Origin: Achromobacter xylosoxidans
Lineage (GTDB): Bacteria; Pseudomonadota; Gammaproteobacteria; Burkholderiales; Burkholderiaceae_B
DNA: 64,000 nucleotides
Direction: 5' to 3'
NCBI RefSeq assembly: GCF_002192695.1
Contig: NZ_MTLG01000062.1
Coordinates: 1-64,000 of the forward strand
The stretch's first letter is position 1, and each line of letters opens with the position of its first letter. Under the pieces are notes generated by a model. It was given only the letters and a program-made list of their open reading frames with translations, searched no databases and was not told where the DNA came from. Positions 41,377 to 49,971 of the stretch are shown in pieces. The position numbers were made by a program, and so were the translations under genes.

Positions 41377-43794
41377 ATGCAATTTCCCGAATCCTGGCTG
41401 CGTACGCTGGTCAACCCCGCCATCGCCACCGAAGAACTCGCGCACCGGCTCACCATGGCCGGCCTGGAAGTCGAAGACACCGTGCCTGCCGCACCCGCCT
41501 TCAGCGGCGTGGTCGTGGGCCACATCGTCGAAATCGCACCGCACCCCGATGCCGACAAGCTGCGCGTCTGCAAGGTGGACGATGGCTCTGGCGAACTGCT
41601 GCAGATCGTGTGCGGCGCGCCCAACGCCGCTGCCGGCCTGAGGGTGCCGCTGGCGCGCGTCGGCGCCGAGCTGCCTGGCGGCATGAAGATCGGCGTGGCC
41701 AAGATGCGCGGCGTGCAGTCCTCGGGCATGTTGTGCTCGGCCCGCGAACTGGGCCTGTCGCAAGACCATGCAGGCCTGCTGGAGCTGCCCGCCGACATGA
41801 CGCCGGGCCAATCGATCCGCGAAGCGCTGAATCTGGACGACACGCTCTTCACGCTGAAGATGACGCCCAACCGCGCCGACTGCCTCTCCATCCTGGGCGT
41901 GGCGCGCGAAGTGGCCGCCCTGACCGGCGCGCCGTTGTCGGTGCCCACGGCCGTCGCCGTGCCGGTCACGCTGGACGAGCGTCTGCCGGTCAAGGTCGAG
42001 GCGCCCGATCTGTGCGGCCGTTTCGGCGGCCGCGTGATCCGCGGCGTCAACGCCCGCGCAGCGACTCCCGAATGGATGAAGACGCGCCTGGAGCGCGCCG
42101 GCCAACGCTCGGTGTCGGCGCTGGTGGACATCTCCAACTACGTCATGCTCGAACTGGGCCGCCCCTCGCACGTGTTCGACCTGGACAAGATCCATGGCGA
42201 CCTCAGCGTGCGCTGGGCCCGCGAAGGCGAGACGCTCGAGCTGCTGAACGGCCAGACCGTCACGCTGGATTCGACGGTAGGCGTGGTGGTTGCCGGCGAT
42301 CAGGTGGAAAGCCTGGCCGGCATCATGGGCGGCGAAGCGACCTCGGTCACGCTCGACACCCGCAACATCTATCTGGAAGCCGCGTTCTGGTGGCCGCAGT
42401 CGCTCGCCGGCCGTGCGCGCCGCTACAAGTTCAGCTCGGAAGCCAGCCACCGCGGCGAGCGCGGCGTGGACTTTGCCACCATCCCCGAGCACATCGAATT
42501 CATCACGCGCCTGATCGTCGACATCTGCGGCGGCGAAGCCGGCCCGCTGGACGACCAGATCGTCAACCTGCCCAAGCGCGAGCCCGTGCGCATGCGCCTG
42601 GCGCGTTGCCACCGCGTGCTGGGCGTGCCGGTCACGCAAGCCGAAGTCGCCAAGATCTTCGGCAGCCTGGGCCTGGACTTCAAGATCGAGGGCGACGACT
42701 TCATCGTCACGCCGCCGTCCTACCGCTTCGACCTGGAGCTTGAAGAAGACCTGATCGAGGAAGTGGCCCGCATCTACGGTTTCGAGAACATTCCCGTGGA
42801 GCCGCCGATGGCGCGCGCCAAGATGTTCTCGCAACCGGAAATCCGCCGCGGCGCCCATGCGCTGCGCCGCCTGGCCGCCGCGCAGGACTACCAGGAAGTC
42901 GTGAACTACAGCTTCGTCGAAGCCGACTGGGAACGCGACTACGCCGGCAACGAAACGCCGGTGCGCCTGGTCAATCCCATTGCCAGCCATCTGTCCGTCA
43001 TGCGCTCCAGCCTGATCGGCAGCCTGGTCGCCAACATCCGCCACAACGCCAATCGCAAGCAGTCGCGCGTGCGCCTGTTCGAACTGGGCCGCGTGTTCAC
43101 GCGCGATGCGTCCGTGCAGGATGGTCCGCTGGAAGTGGCGGGCGTGCGCCAGCCGATGCGGCTTGCGGGCGCGGCCTGGGGCCCGGCCCTGGAAGAGCAG
43201 TGGGGCGTGGCAACGCGCCAAGTGGACTTCTACGACGTGAAGATGGATGTCGAGGCGCTGTTCGGCGCGCGCGGCGGCCGTCTGCGTTTCGAGTCCGCGG
43301 CGCATCCTGCATTGCATCCGGGCCGCAGCGCCCGCATCGAACTGGACGGCAAGCACGTCGGCTGGATCGGCGAGTTGCACCCGCGCTGGGCCCAGCAAGC
43401 CGACCTGGCGCATGCCCCGGTCGTGTTCGAACTGGACGCCGCAGCCTTGTCCGAAGGCGAATTGCCGCAAGTGCGCGAGCTGTCGCGCCAGCCCGTGGTG
43501 GTGCGCGATCTGGCGCTGTGGGTCGACGCCGAGGTGTCCGCGCAATCGATGCTCGACACCGTCTTTGCGGCCGTCAAGGCTGATCCGCAGCTGGCTGTAG
43601 TGCAGGACGCGCGCCTGTTCGACGTGTGGCGCGAGAAGCCCCAAGGCAGCGAGCCCGTCGCCGAGAAAAGCCTTGCTTTCCGTTTCTGGCTACAGGACAC
43701 TGAGGTCACGCTGGACGAGGCCCGCGTGGCGGATTGCCTGGCGCGCATCAAGGAAGCCTTGGTGGCTGCGCATGGCGCGCGCCAACGCGCCTGA
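41377..43794 (+). CDS. pheT: Phenylalanyl-tRNA synthetase beta subunit
   Basis: An 805-residue subunit. It has the EMAP-like tRNA-binding domain ([22 protein letters not shown]), the B3/B4 editing region, the B5 domain and the synthetase-like core ([18 protein letters not shown]), and the C-terminal FDX-ACB domain ([18 protein letters not shown]). Standard length, no disruption. Confidence 0.98.
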   Translation: MQFPESWLRTLVNPAIATEELAHRLTMAGLEVEDTVPAAPAFSGVVVGHIVEIAPHPDADKLRVCKVDDGSGELLQIVCGAPNAAAGLRVPLARVGAELPGGMKIGVAKMRGVQSSGMLCSARELGLSQDHAGLLELPADMTPGQSIREALNLDDTLFTLKMTPNRADCLSILGVAREVAALTGAPLSVPTAVAVPVTLDERLPVKVEAPDLCGRFGGRVIRGVNARAATPEWMKTRLERAGQRSVSALVDISNYVMLELGRPSHVFDLDKIHGDLSVRWAREGETLELLNGQTVTLDSTVGVVVAGDQVESLAGIMGGEATSVTLDTRNIYLEAAFWWPQSLAGRARRYKFSSEASHRGERGVDFATIPEHIEFITRLIVDICGGEAGPLDDQIVNLPKREPVRMRLARCHRVLGVPVTQAEVAKIFGSLGLDFKIEGDDFIVTPPSYRFDLELEEDLIEEVARIYGFENIPVEPPMARAKMFSQPEIRRGAHALRRLAAAQDYQEVVNYSFVEADWERDYAGNETPVRLVNPIASHLSVMRSSLIGSLVANIRHNANRKQSRVRLFELGRVFTRDASVQDGPLEVAGVRQPMRLAGAAWGPALEEQWGVATRQVDFYDVKMDVEALFGARGGRLRFESAAHPALHPGRSARIELDGKHVGWIGELHPRWAQQADLAHAPVVFELDAAALSEGELPQVRELSRQPVVVRDLALWVDAEVSAQSMLDTVFAAVKADPQLAVVQDARLFDVWREKPQGSEPVAEKSLAFRFWLQDTEVTLDEARVADCLARIKEALVAAHGARQRA

Positions 43795-43797
43795 ACC

Positions 43798-44139
43798 ATG
43801 GGGAACAGTATGCTTGCTGCCGAGCCGCGCACTCTGACCAAGGCTGAACTGGCCGAACTGCTCTTCGAGCGGGTCGGCCTGAACAAGCGCGAAGCCAAGG
43901 ACATCGTCGATACCTTCTTCGAGGAAATCCGCGATGCCCTGGCGCGCGGAGATTCCGTCAAGCTCTCCGGCTTCGGCAACTTCCAGGTGCGCGACAAGCC
44001 GCCGCGCCCTGGCCGCAATCCCAAGACTGGCGAAACCATCCCCATCGCCGCGCGCCGCGTGGTCACCTTCCACGCGAGCCAGAAGCTCAAGAGCGTGGTG
44101 GAGCAGGCCGCGCCCGCAGCATCCGACGCCGAGGAGTGA
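43798..44139 (+). CDS. ihfA: Integration host factor alpha subunit
   Basis: A 113-residue DNA-bending protein. Core [32 protein letters not shown], arm [22 protein letters not shown] with the intercalating Pro, and [18 protein letters not shown]. The ATG at 43798 is used; a second ATG at 43810 is possible. It lies 3 bp after pheT and precedes the MerR-type gene, a conserved order. Confidence 0.97.
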   Translation: MGNSMLAAEPRTLTKAELAELLFERVGLNKREAKDIVDTFFEEIRDALARGDSVKLSGFGNFQVRDKPPRPGRNPKTGETIPIAARRVVTFHASQKLKSVVEQAAPAASDAEE

Positions 44140-44196
44140 TACGCTTTGTCGGCAATTGTTATCGGCACCTGACGCATCGCGGCATAAAATCCCCTT

Positions 44197-44628
44197 ATGA
44201 CACGTACCGAATCCACCGTTACCTTACCGCCCATTCCCGCCAAGCGTTACTTCACCATCGGTGAAGTCAGCGACCTGTGTGGCGTCAAGCCCCATGTCTT
44301 GCGGTATTGGGAACAGGAATTCACGCAGCTCAAGCCGGTGAAGCGGCGCGGCAACCGCCGCTACTACCAGCATCACGAAGTGCTGCTGATCCGCCGTATC
44401 CGTTCGCTGCTGTATGAGCAAGGCTTCACGATCAGCGGCGCGCGCAATCGCCTGGGCGACGCGCGCGACGTGCCGCACGATCAGGACGCGGCAGTGCGCC
44501 TGTCGGGCGCCGAGATGCAAGCCCTGCGCAACGAGCTGGGCAACGTCTCGACGATGCTGGCCGAAGCCTTGGGTACCGCAGCAAACGCTGCAGGCGCAAG
44601 CGCCAGCAACGTCAGCCCTGCGGCCTGA
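44197..44628 (+). CDS. MerR-family regulator (downstream of ihfA)
   Basis: A 143-residue protein. Winged helix: [47 protein letters not shown] dimerisation helix follows; the Ala/Ser-rich C-terminus lacks Cys, so it is not a metal sensor. Genes of this type follow ihfA in most proteobacteria; target genes are unknown. Confidence 0.92.
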   Translation: MTRTESTVTLPPIPAKRYFTIGEVSDLCGVKPHVLRYWEQEFTQLKPVKRRGNRRYYQHHEVLLIRRIRSLLYEQGFTISGARNRLGDARDVPHDQDAAVRLSGAEMQALRNELGNVSTMLAEALGTAANAAGASASNVSPAA

Positions 44629-44832
44629 TCGTCGGCGCATCGTCTTCCCCACATTGTTTGAACGAAGTACCTGCAACGCGCGGCTGATGCCGCGCGTTGC
44701 ATTGAGCAGTACCTCGCGCCGCGCGCGTCGATGCGCATGCGGTTGATGCAATCGATGAACGCAGCGCGAAAATTTTTTTGAGTATTCAGCACTTTTTTTG
44801 CACGAATGCGTGCAAACAATTTTTTGTTCTGC

Positions 44833-44838
44833 TATACT
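44833..44838 (+). promoter_or_regulatory. -10 element of tRNA-Pro
   Basis: TATACT lies 11 bp before the tRNA, within a very AT-rich stretch. The -35 at 17 bp reads GTGCAA, a weak match. Confidence 0.55.
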
Positions 44839-44846
44839 CTTTTTCT

Positions 44847-44925
<79 letters not shown>

Positions 44926-44933
44926 GTAGTTCC

Positions 44934-44968
44934 AAAGGCCGTCAGTGAGAAATCACTGACGGCCTTTT
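44934..44968 (+). terminator. Terminator of tRNA-Pro
   Basis: AAAGGCCGTCAGTGA and TCACTGACGGCCTTT form a perfect 15-bp stem with a GAAA loop, followed by T residues. Confidence 0.92.
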
Positions 44969-44997
44969 CATTTGCTGGGACTCACTGTCTCTCACGT

Positions 44998-45240
44998 TTA
45001 CGCCACCCGCCGCTTCAGTATTGTCAACGTCGGACTGCGCGTCTCAGTTGCTGCAATGCGGCTCGCATACTCAGTCAGCTTGGTCAGTTCGGCCGCGGAG
45101 TAAAACGAGGTGATGCAACCCACCGTATGGCCCAACAGCGCCTTACGATCTTCCTCTGGCACATCTGCTGTGCGCAGCCGGCGCCCGAAGGTATGCCAAA
45201 TAATGCACGCGGACCCGGCCAAAGTTGGGATGAGCAGACA
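44998..45240 (-). pseudogene. Decayed tyrosine recombinase (phage/island integrase), C-terminal part
   Basis: The last part of a site-specific integrase is readable: HTFGRRLRTADVPEEDRKALLGHT, then ITSFYSAAELTKLTEYASRI, holding the box-II LLGH and the catalytic Tyr (FYSAAEL). Upstream of HTFGRR the frame breaks. In the adjacent frame the sequence reads RVRVHYL, so the expected VHDLRHTFG box appears to have lost two bases in the CGG codon of the catalytic Arg. Further upstream no integrase sequence is recognisable. Position behind tRNA-Pro fits an old integration event. Confidence 0.7.
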
Positions 45241-45483
45241 CTCCGTGCAGCTTCTTCCTCCTCTCAGCAGCGCACTTACGTGCGCTTCGCCAGGCCGTGT
45301 CTCGTTCATCCGGTTCAGCGCAGGCGTCCGGCATCATGCGGCATGAAACCCAGCACGAAGTTATCGGAGTTGCGACTAGTGCGGCTGAGGCCGCGTTGCG
45401 CGGCACGGGCGAAAGGTATCCGCTGAAGGCCACTCGTTTGGTGGCGAATGCGGCCGTTGAGGCTTGGAGTGTGGTGAACGGTG

Positions 45484-45660
45484 TTAACCCTTCACCTTCT
45501 CCTGATGCTGCCGGTGGAACTCTTCAATGAAAGCCCACGCCGTAACAGCTAGCTCTTTGCCTGCATTCTCGCCTGGGTATGTCTCTTTTATGATGCTAGG
45601 TTGGCGTTGGAGCATTGCGAGAAAAGCTTCCATCGCCGCTGCGTATTGTTGTCGATCCAT
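45484..45660 (-). CDS. Small hypothetical protein
   Basis: A 58-residue soluble, helical protein starting MDRQQYAAAMEAFLAMLQRQ and ending HRQHQEKVKG. A strong ribosome binding site, AGGAGG, lies 7 bases before the ATG at 45660, which is the main reason to accept it. No family recognised. It is in the island, probably carried with the integrase. Confidence 0.55.
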   Translation of the reverse strand: MDRQQYAAAMEAFLAMLQRQPSIIKETYPGENAGKELAVTAWAFIEEFHRQHQEKVKG

Positions 45661-46249
45661 GAGGAACCCTCCTGTGGGGAAGTTGGTAGTGGTTGATCGC
45701 CAAGTCCGGGACATCCGGACAACGCCGATGGTAGCTGCAGGAAGGAGGGCTCGCCAGTTTCGCGCCGCCATGGCGCGGCGCGGGGGCACGCGGTTGTGCA
45801 TGGGTAGGGTATGCACGACGTGCACATCCGAGTCAACGCCGTCGAGTTTGTGTTGCACGTGGCGGTGACCCGTCGACTTGAGGGTGCCACGCCTATACCG
45901 ATAGGCGAAGTCCTCGAGGACGCACAGGCTTTCCTTGATTTTATGCAACGCTCGCCACCGAAGCGGTGTCTACGCGCCTCCTCTGCTCGGCAGAAAGCAA
46001 AGAGTATGGCACTCGTTCGTCCAGGGTGAGGACGTAGCGATGCGCTCGGGTAGCGCATTTTGCTTCGTCACTATCTGGACCAATTGGCTGAATTCGACAT
46101 TCAAGTCAGTGGTGCGGAAATTCTGGGCGAGTTGGAGACCACTGCTTAACTTCTGAGAATTCAACCCGCAAGATCGCTGTCATTCTGTCATTCTGTCATT
46201 CGTCATCAGTGCGCCTAAGAACCCTGCCGGGAAACCGAGTGGGGTTCGT
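45661..46249. other. Decayed or non-coding island segment
   Basis: No convincing gene. The best frame is 45811-46029 (+), 72 codons, starting MHDVHIRVNAVEFVLHVAV, lacking a properly spaced ribosome binding site. A short tandem repeat, TGTCATTC three times, lies at 46178-46201. Confidence 0.4.
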
Positions 46250-47038
46250 TTATGTCCAAAAAATCGCACGCGCGAAGGGATCAGCTGAACGCAACCAGCC
46301 TAGGATTGCACTGCTAACGATCCATTCTCGCAGTGCTGCCACTGCTGGCGAACGTAGCAAGTGCCCCCATATGGCCAAACTGGCGCAGTAATTCGCGATC
46401 GCAGCCCATATCAGCGGAAACACGTACTCCCAAAAAGGCCAGACTGGTTTGAATACTTGGCCGGTCGCGATCCAGCCGCTTTTCATGAGCATGGCTGTGC
46501 TGACTCTTCGCGTGACAGTAAATGCTTCGGTGAGAAAGCCGGGGCGCAGAGTGCCGTCCGCTTGCTGTACGTAGCCGCGCCACAATGCTTTAGCAGTAGC
46601 CTCACGTTGTGTTGAGTCGTATGTCCATGGGCTTCCATGTGCCGGTTGCATTAAGACTAGCCAGCATTGCGCATTAGGCGCGGGGGGGCAGTCACCGGTG
46701 GCCCATCCATGGGGAAGTTGCTGGCCTTCCGCGGGACTGGCACGATCGAGCATCGTAGTGACGGCGTTCTCGACGTGGGTTCCACTTTGCTTCCACCACG
46801 CCTCTAAAGGTTTGCGGGAGGCAGGGTCGAGAAAGTACCGGACCGCGAAGTACCAGAGGCCGACCAATGCCACGAACCAAACCTTAATGGGGCTTACACC
46901 CTTCAGATCGACAAGGCCGATCAATTTTCCGTCGATAGGCAAACCGAGAACGAACACAGTCACCATACCGGTGGCGAGCACCATAAGGTTGCGTCGTGTC
47001 ATGCCGGTTTTGTCGTCACTGCCTGTCGGCTCGCTCAT
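46250..47038 (-). CDS. Hypothetical membrane protein
   Basis: A 262-residue protein with at least four hydrophobic segments: two near the N-terminus (LMVLATGMVTVFVLGLPI; VWFVALVGLWYFAVRYFL) and two near the C-terminus (VFPLIWAAIANYCASLAIWG; a weaker one at AALREWIVSSAILGWL). Between them is a soluble part of about 100 residues with several Trp. No family recognised. GC and codon use are lower than in the core genes, in line with an island gene. Confidence 0.65.
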   Translation of the reverse strand: MSEPTGSDDKTGMTRRNLMVLATGMVTVFVLGLPIDGKLIGLVDLKGVSPIKVWFVALVGLWYFAVRYFLDPASRKPLEAWWKQSGTHVENAVTTMLDRASPAEGQQLPHGWATGDCPPAPNAQCWLVLMQPAHGSPWTYDSTQREATAKALWRGYVQQADGTLRPGFLTEAFTVTRRVSTAMLMKSGWIATGQVFKPVWPFWEYVFPLIWAAIANYCASLAIWGHLLRSPAVAALREWIVSSAILGWLRSADPFARAIFWT

Positions 47039-47257
47039 CTCTCGTCGGTTCTAGTGTGAAGTGAAGTCGAATATTATTTCATTTTGTAAGGTATCCCATG
47101 GTTGAATCGAAGGGAGGCGCATTGCAGTCTGCGAAAGACGGGGCTCGGCGCACATAGCGCAAGCTGTCGCCTACCGCCTAAGACAATCGTCGAGGCGGCG
47201 CAGCCGATCGTCGACTCGGAAGGCGTGCCCGTGGAAACTGTCCTCGCCCAGCTACGC
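47039..47257. other. Segment left of the insertion sequence
   Basis: No complete gene. A short frame reading ...KTIVEAAQPIVDSEGV... ends in a TGA formed at the insertion sequence edge (47258), and may be the tail of a lost gene. Confidence 0.3.
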
Positions 47258-47317
47258 TGACCTGCTCCCCGTGGTTAGTACGAAATCGATGTAGAGTCCG
47301 TTCACAAAGGAACGGCA

Positions 47318-47578
47318 ATGAAGAAACGATTTACGGAAGAACAGATCATCGGGGTGCTGAAGGAGGCCGAGGCAGGGGCCAAGGTGGCCGAACTGTGCCG
47401 CAAGCACGGGATCTCGGAGGCCACTTACTACAACTGGAAGGCGAAGTTCGGCGGTATGACCGTCTCGGACGCCCAGCGACTGAAGGAGCTGGAGCAAGAG
47501 AACAACAAGCTCAAGAAGCTGTTGGCTGAATCGATGCTGGACAAGGCCGCGCTTCAGGACCTTTTGAGCCGAAAGTAG
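47318..47578 (+). CDS. IS3-family transposase OrfA
   Basis: An 86-residue DNA-binding part of the transposase: helix-turn-helix MKKRFTEEQIIGVLKEAEAG...VAELCRKHGISEATYYNWKAKFGG, then a leucine-zipper coiled coil (LKELEQENNKLKKLLAESML). Complete. Confidence 0.95.
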   Translation: MKKRFTEEQIIGVLKEAEAGAKVAELCRKHGISEATYYNWKAKFGGMTVSDAQRLKELEQENNKLKKLLAESMLDKAALQDLLSRK

Positions 47579-47613
47579 CAAGCCCGCAGGCGAAACGCGA
47601 AGCGGTCAGAACG

Positions 47614-48438
47614 TTGACGACCGAGCGTGGCATGGGTATCACCCGGGCCTGCGGGCTGATAGGCATCTCCCGGTCGCTATGCGCTTATGAAAGTAAGCGT
47701 ACGGGCGATGTGGCATTGACCGAGCGCATGAAGGAGATGGCAGCCCTCAAGCGACGCTACGGCTATCGGCGCATCCATATTCTGCTGCGCCGTGAAGGCT
47801 GGCAGACGAATCACAAGCGGGTCTGGCGGCTTTACAGCCAAGCCGGTTTGAGCGTTCGTAAGTGTCGCCGCAAGCGCATCGTGCCCGCGGATCGGGTAGT
47901 TCGTCCTGTTGCGACGGCGCCGAATCAGAGCTGGTCGATGGACTTCGTGTCCGACGGTCTGGCCTATAGCCGCAGGTTCCGGTGCTTGAACATCGTCGAT
48001 GACTACACGCGCGAGTGTCCTGCCATCGAGGTCGATACATCACTGCCGGGATTGCGGGTGGCACAGGTGCTGCAACGGCTTGCGGAACTGCGTGGGCTGC
48101 CCAAATCCATCACCGTGGACAACGGCCCGGAGTTTGCCGGCAGGGCCTTGGACGCTTGGGCCTATCAGGTCGGCGTGAAGCTGTCGTTCATCAGACCAGG
48201 CAAGCCCGTGGAGAATGCATACATCGAGAGCTTCAACGGAAAATTCCGCGATGAATGCCTGAATGAGCATTGGTTCATGTCGCTGCGCCAAGCCAAATCC
48301 TTGATCGAAGACTGGCGCGTCGAGTACAACACCGAACGCCCGCATAGCGCGCTGGGATACTTAACGCCGGAGCAGTTTGCTCAGGCGCATCGGCAACAAC
48401 AGTTTTTAACCCTGGACTCTATGTCGGTGCCGTACTAA
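47614..48438 (+). CDS. IS3-family transposase OrfB (DDE integrase core)
   Basis: Catalytic part of the transposase, in the -1 frame relative to OrfA. The frame is open back across the OrfA end, so a fused OrfAB by -1 frameshift is likely and 47614 (TTG) is only a nominal start. The DDE residues are in WSMDFVSDG, ITVDNGPEF and AYIESFNGKFRDECLNEH. HTH_21 region around RYGYRRIHILLRREG. All parts present, so the element may be active. Confidence 0.94.
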   Translation: MTTERGMGITRACGLIGISRSLCAYESKRTGDVALTERMKEMAALKRRYGYRRIHILLRREGWQTNHKRVWRLYSQAGLSVRKCRRKRIVPADRVVRPVATAPNQSWSMDFVSDGLAYSRRFRCLNIVDDYTRECPAIEVDTSLPGLRVAQVLQRLAELRGLPKSITVDNGPEFAGRALDAWAYQVGVKLSFIRPGKPVENAYIESFNGKFRDECLNEHWFMSLRQAKSLIEDWRVEYNTERPHSALGYLTPEQFAQAHRQQQFLTLDSMSVPY

Positions 48439-48454
48439 GTCTGGGGGCAGGTCA

Positions 48455-48655
48455 GTTCTGCCCATGGTTGCGGCGGACCTGTCAAGACACACGATTTTTG
48501 CCGCCGGCAGCCCAGGCTTTGTTGCCGCGAGCGTTGAGGCGGCCATGCGCCGGGGCGCAAAAGTGGAGGCGATTTTCACAGAAGGTTTCCACGCTCAGCA
48601 ACGGCCAACTGTGGTTGATGATGAGCATCTGCTGCTCGGAGTCGATGTGGCTTAA
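48455..48655 (+). pseudogene. 3' fragment of a ferredoxin-reductase-type oxidoreductase gene
   Basis: Directly behind the insertion sequence, 66 codons read LSRHTIFAAGSPGFVAASVEAA...AIFTEGFHAQQ, which resembles the C-terminal NAD-binding end of flavodoxin/ferredoxin reductase-like enzymes (pattern H-x-Y/F-A-x-GSP...HTEGF). The rest of the gene is missing, apparently lost when the insertion sequence came in. Confidence 0.5.
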
Positions 48656-49089
48656 CGGGACGTACGGGCTGGTGCCAGCAACAATGATGGCTCGATCAGG
48701 CGTTGCTGGCGTTCGATGCGGAGCAGCGGGAGGGGCGTCGACCTGTCATCAGCTGCATTGGTGACGCGGGCGCACCTCGCTCTAACGAAGTTGTTGACTC
48801 GCATGCTTCAGAGCAATGTAGAAGCGGCGAGACGTGACAGCCGCAATTCACAGTCTTCGGATTCTTTCCTAGCATGATCGTAGCCGATTGGAGCGGGTCG
48901 AACGGAAGTGGCGCTCGCAGTGTGATGAAGGGGAACGGTGGTCCGGAATGATAGGGGCTTAGCGCGGTAGGGGAGGCTCGTGGTGCGGTACCGGTGGGGT
49001 ACCGGAACAAGAGACTCAGGTCGGCGAGGCTTCTGTCAGCGCGGTATGAGAAACCGCCATCGTTGTGTGTCTTGCTGTAAGGTCGGGAT
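48656..49089. other. Segment between reductase fragment and defence operon
   Basis: No complete gene. A plus-strand stretch around 48,688-48,830 reads like a protein end (DQALLAFDAEQREGRRPVIS...) closed by stops on both sides; source unknown. No terminator with a T run was found for the minus-strand operon. Confidence 0.35.
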
Positions 49090-49965
49090 TCAAGCCCAAA
49101 CGGTGGAAGCGGCTAGAACTGACTCAATAACCTCTGCCACACTAGCAGCGGCACGCCCCTCTACTACTACACCCATCTCCATCGAATGCCCAAGTGAGGC
49201 TGCGGTTATATTCGATGACCCGAGGTAGGCTGAGGTGCGATCACATAGAACCGCCTTAGCATGAAAGGTCTCTCGACCGCCGTCTCCTCGTAGGATCGAG
49301 TAGTTGTACACCCGAATCCCCTGAGCCTTAAGCCAAGGTGAAATGGCATCGAATCCCAACGGGTAGTCGTTCCGCCTGTTGTCTTCCAGGCTTCGAAGAA
49401 TCAAAGCTCTCTCGACTCCCGGAGACACGTATGACAACAGCTCTTGTAGCCAGGCCGCACCCTTGCGATCAAAAAACGGTGTCATCACGACCACACGACG
49501 TTGGGCTCCACGAACCATGCTATGGAAGGCGTGGTCCGTATGGTCCAGGTCAGCCGTTCGCCAGCCCAGCGCCGACAGCTTTTGCTCCAGTACACTGGGC
49601 TGCGGGGGCTTGGTAAGCACAACTTGCGCCACAGTCAAATCGCGGTGCACGGACGACTTGTAGTATTCGACCGAGTGTAGAGAAAAGGCTAGTCGACGGA
49701 ATCGGCCATGTATGTGGCTGCGCGGTTTGAATCCCGTCGTTGTTGCCTCAATGAGTCCCAAGCCCACCGAGCGCTCGAGAAGGTGCTGTGTCGCGATTTC
49801 TTCAGTCACGCCTAGTTGCGCCGCGCCGACTAGCGAACGGGCGGACTGAACGGAGTCGGCGGGTAGGCTTGCCCATGCTTCTAGCAACGCTGCAGCGAGG
49901 CCAGCCTTTTCGGCCAGACCCGCCAAAATGGTCTTTTCGAACGCAGTCAGCTTCTGTGTCGGCAT
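49090..49965 (-). CDS. drmC: DISARM protein DrmC, phospholipase D-like
   Basis: A 291-residue protein, last gene of the operon. The C-terminal half has one HKD motif, HAKAVLCDRTSAYLGSSNIT (about residues 233-252), typical of phospholipase D-type nucleases, after VVVMTPFFDRKGAAWLQELL. The N-terminal part is helical. Single HKD, size and position after DrmB match DrmC of DISARM systems, where its loss is tolerated in some cases. It starts 6 bp after drmB. Confidence 0.88.
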   Translation of the reverse strand: MPTQKLTAFEKTILAGLAEKAGLAAALLEAWASLPADSVQSARSLVGAAQLGVTEEIATQHLLERSVGLGLIEATTTGFKPRSHIHGRFRRLAFSLHSVEYYKSSVHRDLTVAQVVLTKPPQPSVLEQKLSALGWRTADLDHTDHAFHSMVRGAQRRVVVMTPFFDRKGAAWLQELLSYVSPGVERALILRSLEDNRRNDYPLGFDAISPWLKAQGIRVYNYSILRGDGGRETFHAKAVLCDRTSAYLGSSNITAASLGHSMEMGVVVEGRAAASVAEVIESVLAASTVWA

Positions 49966-49971
49966 TTTTGA

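Larger units (their letters stand above)
47258..48454 (+). mobile_element. IS3-family insertion sequence (IS407-like group)
   Basis: A 1,197-bp element. Ends are imperfect inverted repeats: left TGACCTGCTCCCCGTGG..., right (reverse strand) TGACCTGCCCCCAGAC..., both followed by TTAGTACG. Two overlapping-type frames encode OrfA and OrfB. No matching target duplication flanks it (left ACGC, right GTTC). Confidence 0.92.

Noticed and set aside
41353-43644. 763-codon minus-strand frame
   Set aside because: Antisense to pheT; His/Gln-rich shadow.
45336-45530. Plus-strand frame starting MRHETQHEVIG
   Set aside because: No ribosome binding site and it overlaps the better-supported minus-strand gene at 45484-45660.
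47162-47260. Frame ending VEAAQPIVDSEGVPVETVLAQLR
   Set aside because: Looks like a gene tail, but the start is missing and no family is recognised; too short to call.
48688-48830. Plus-strand stretch reading like a protein end
   Set aside because: Bounded by stops with no start; source not identifiable.
49725-49745. Possible second att copy (gaatcccg)
   Set aside because: Only eight bases match the tRNA-Pro 3' end and it lies inside drmC.
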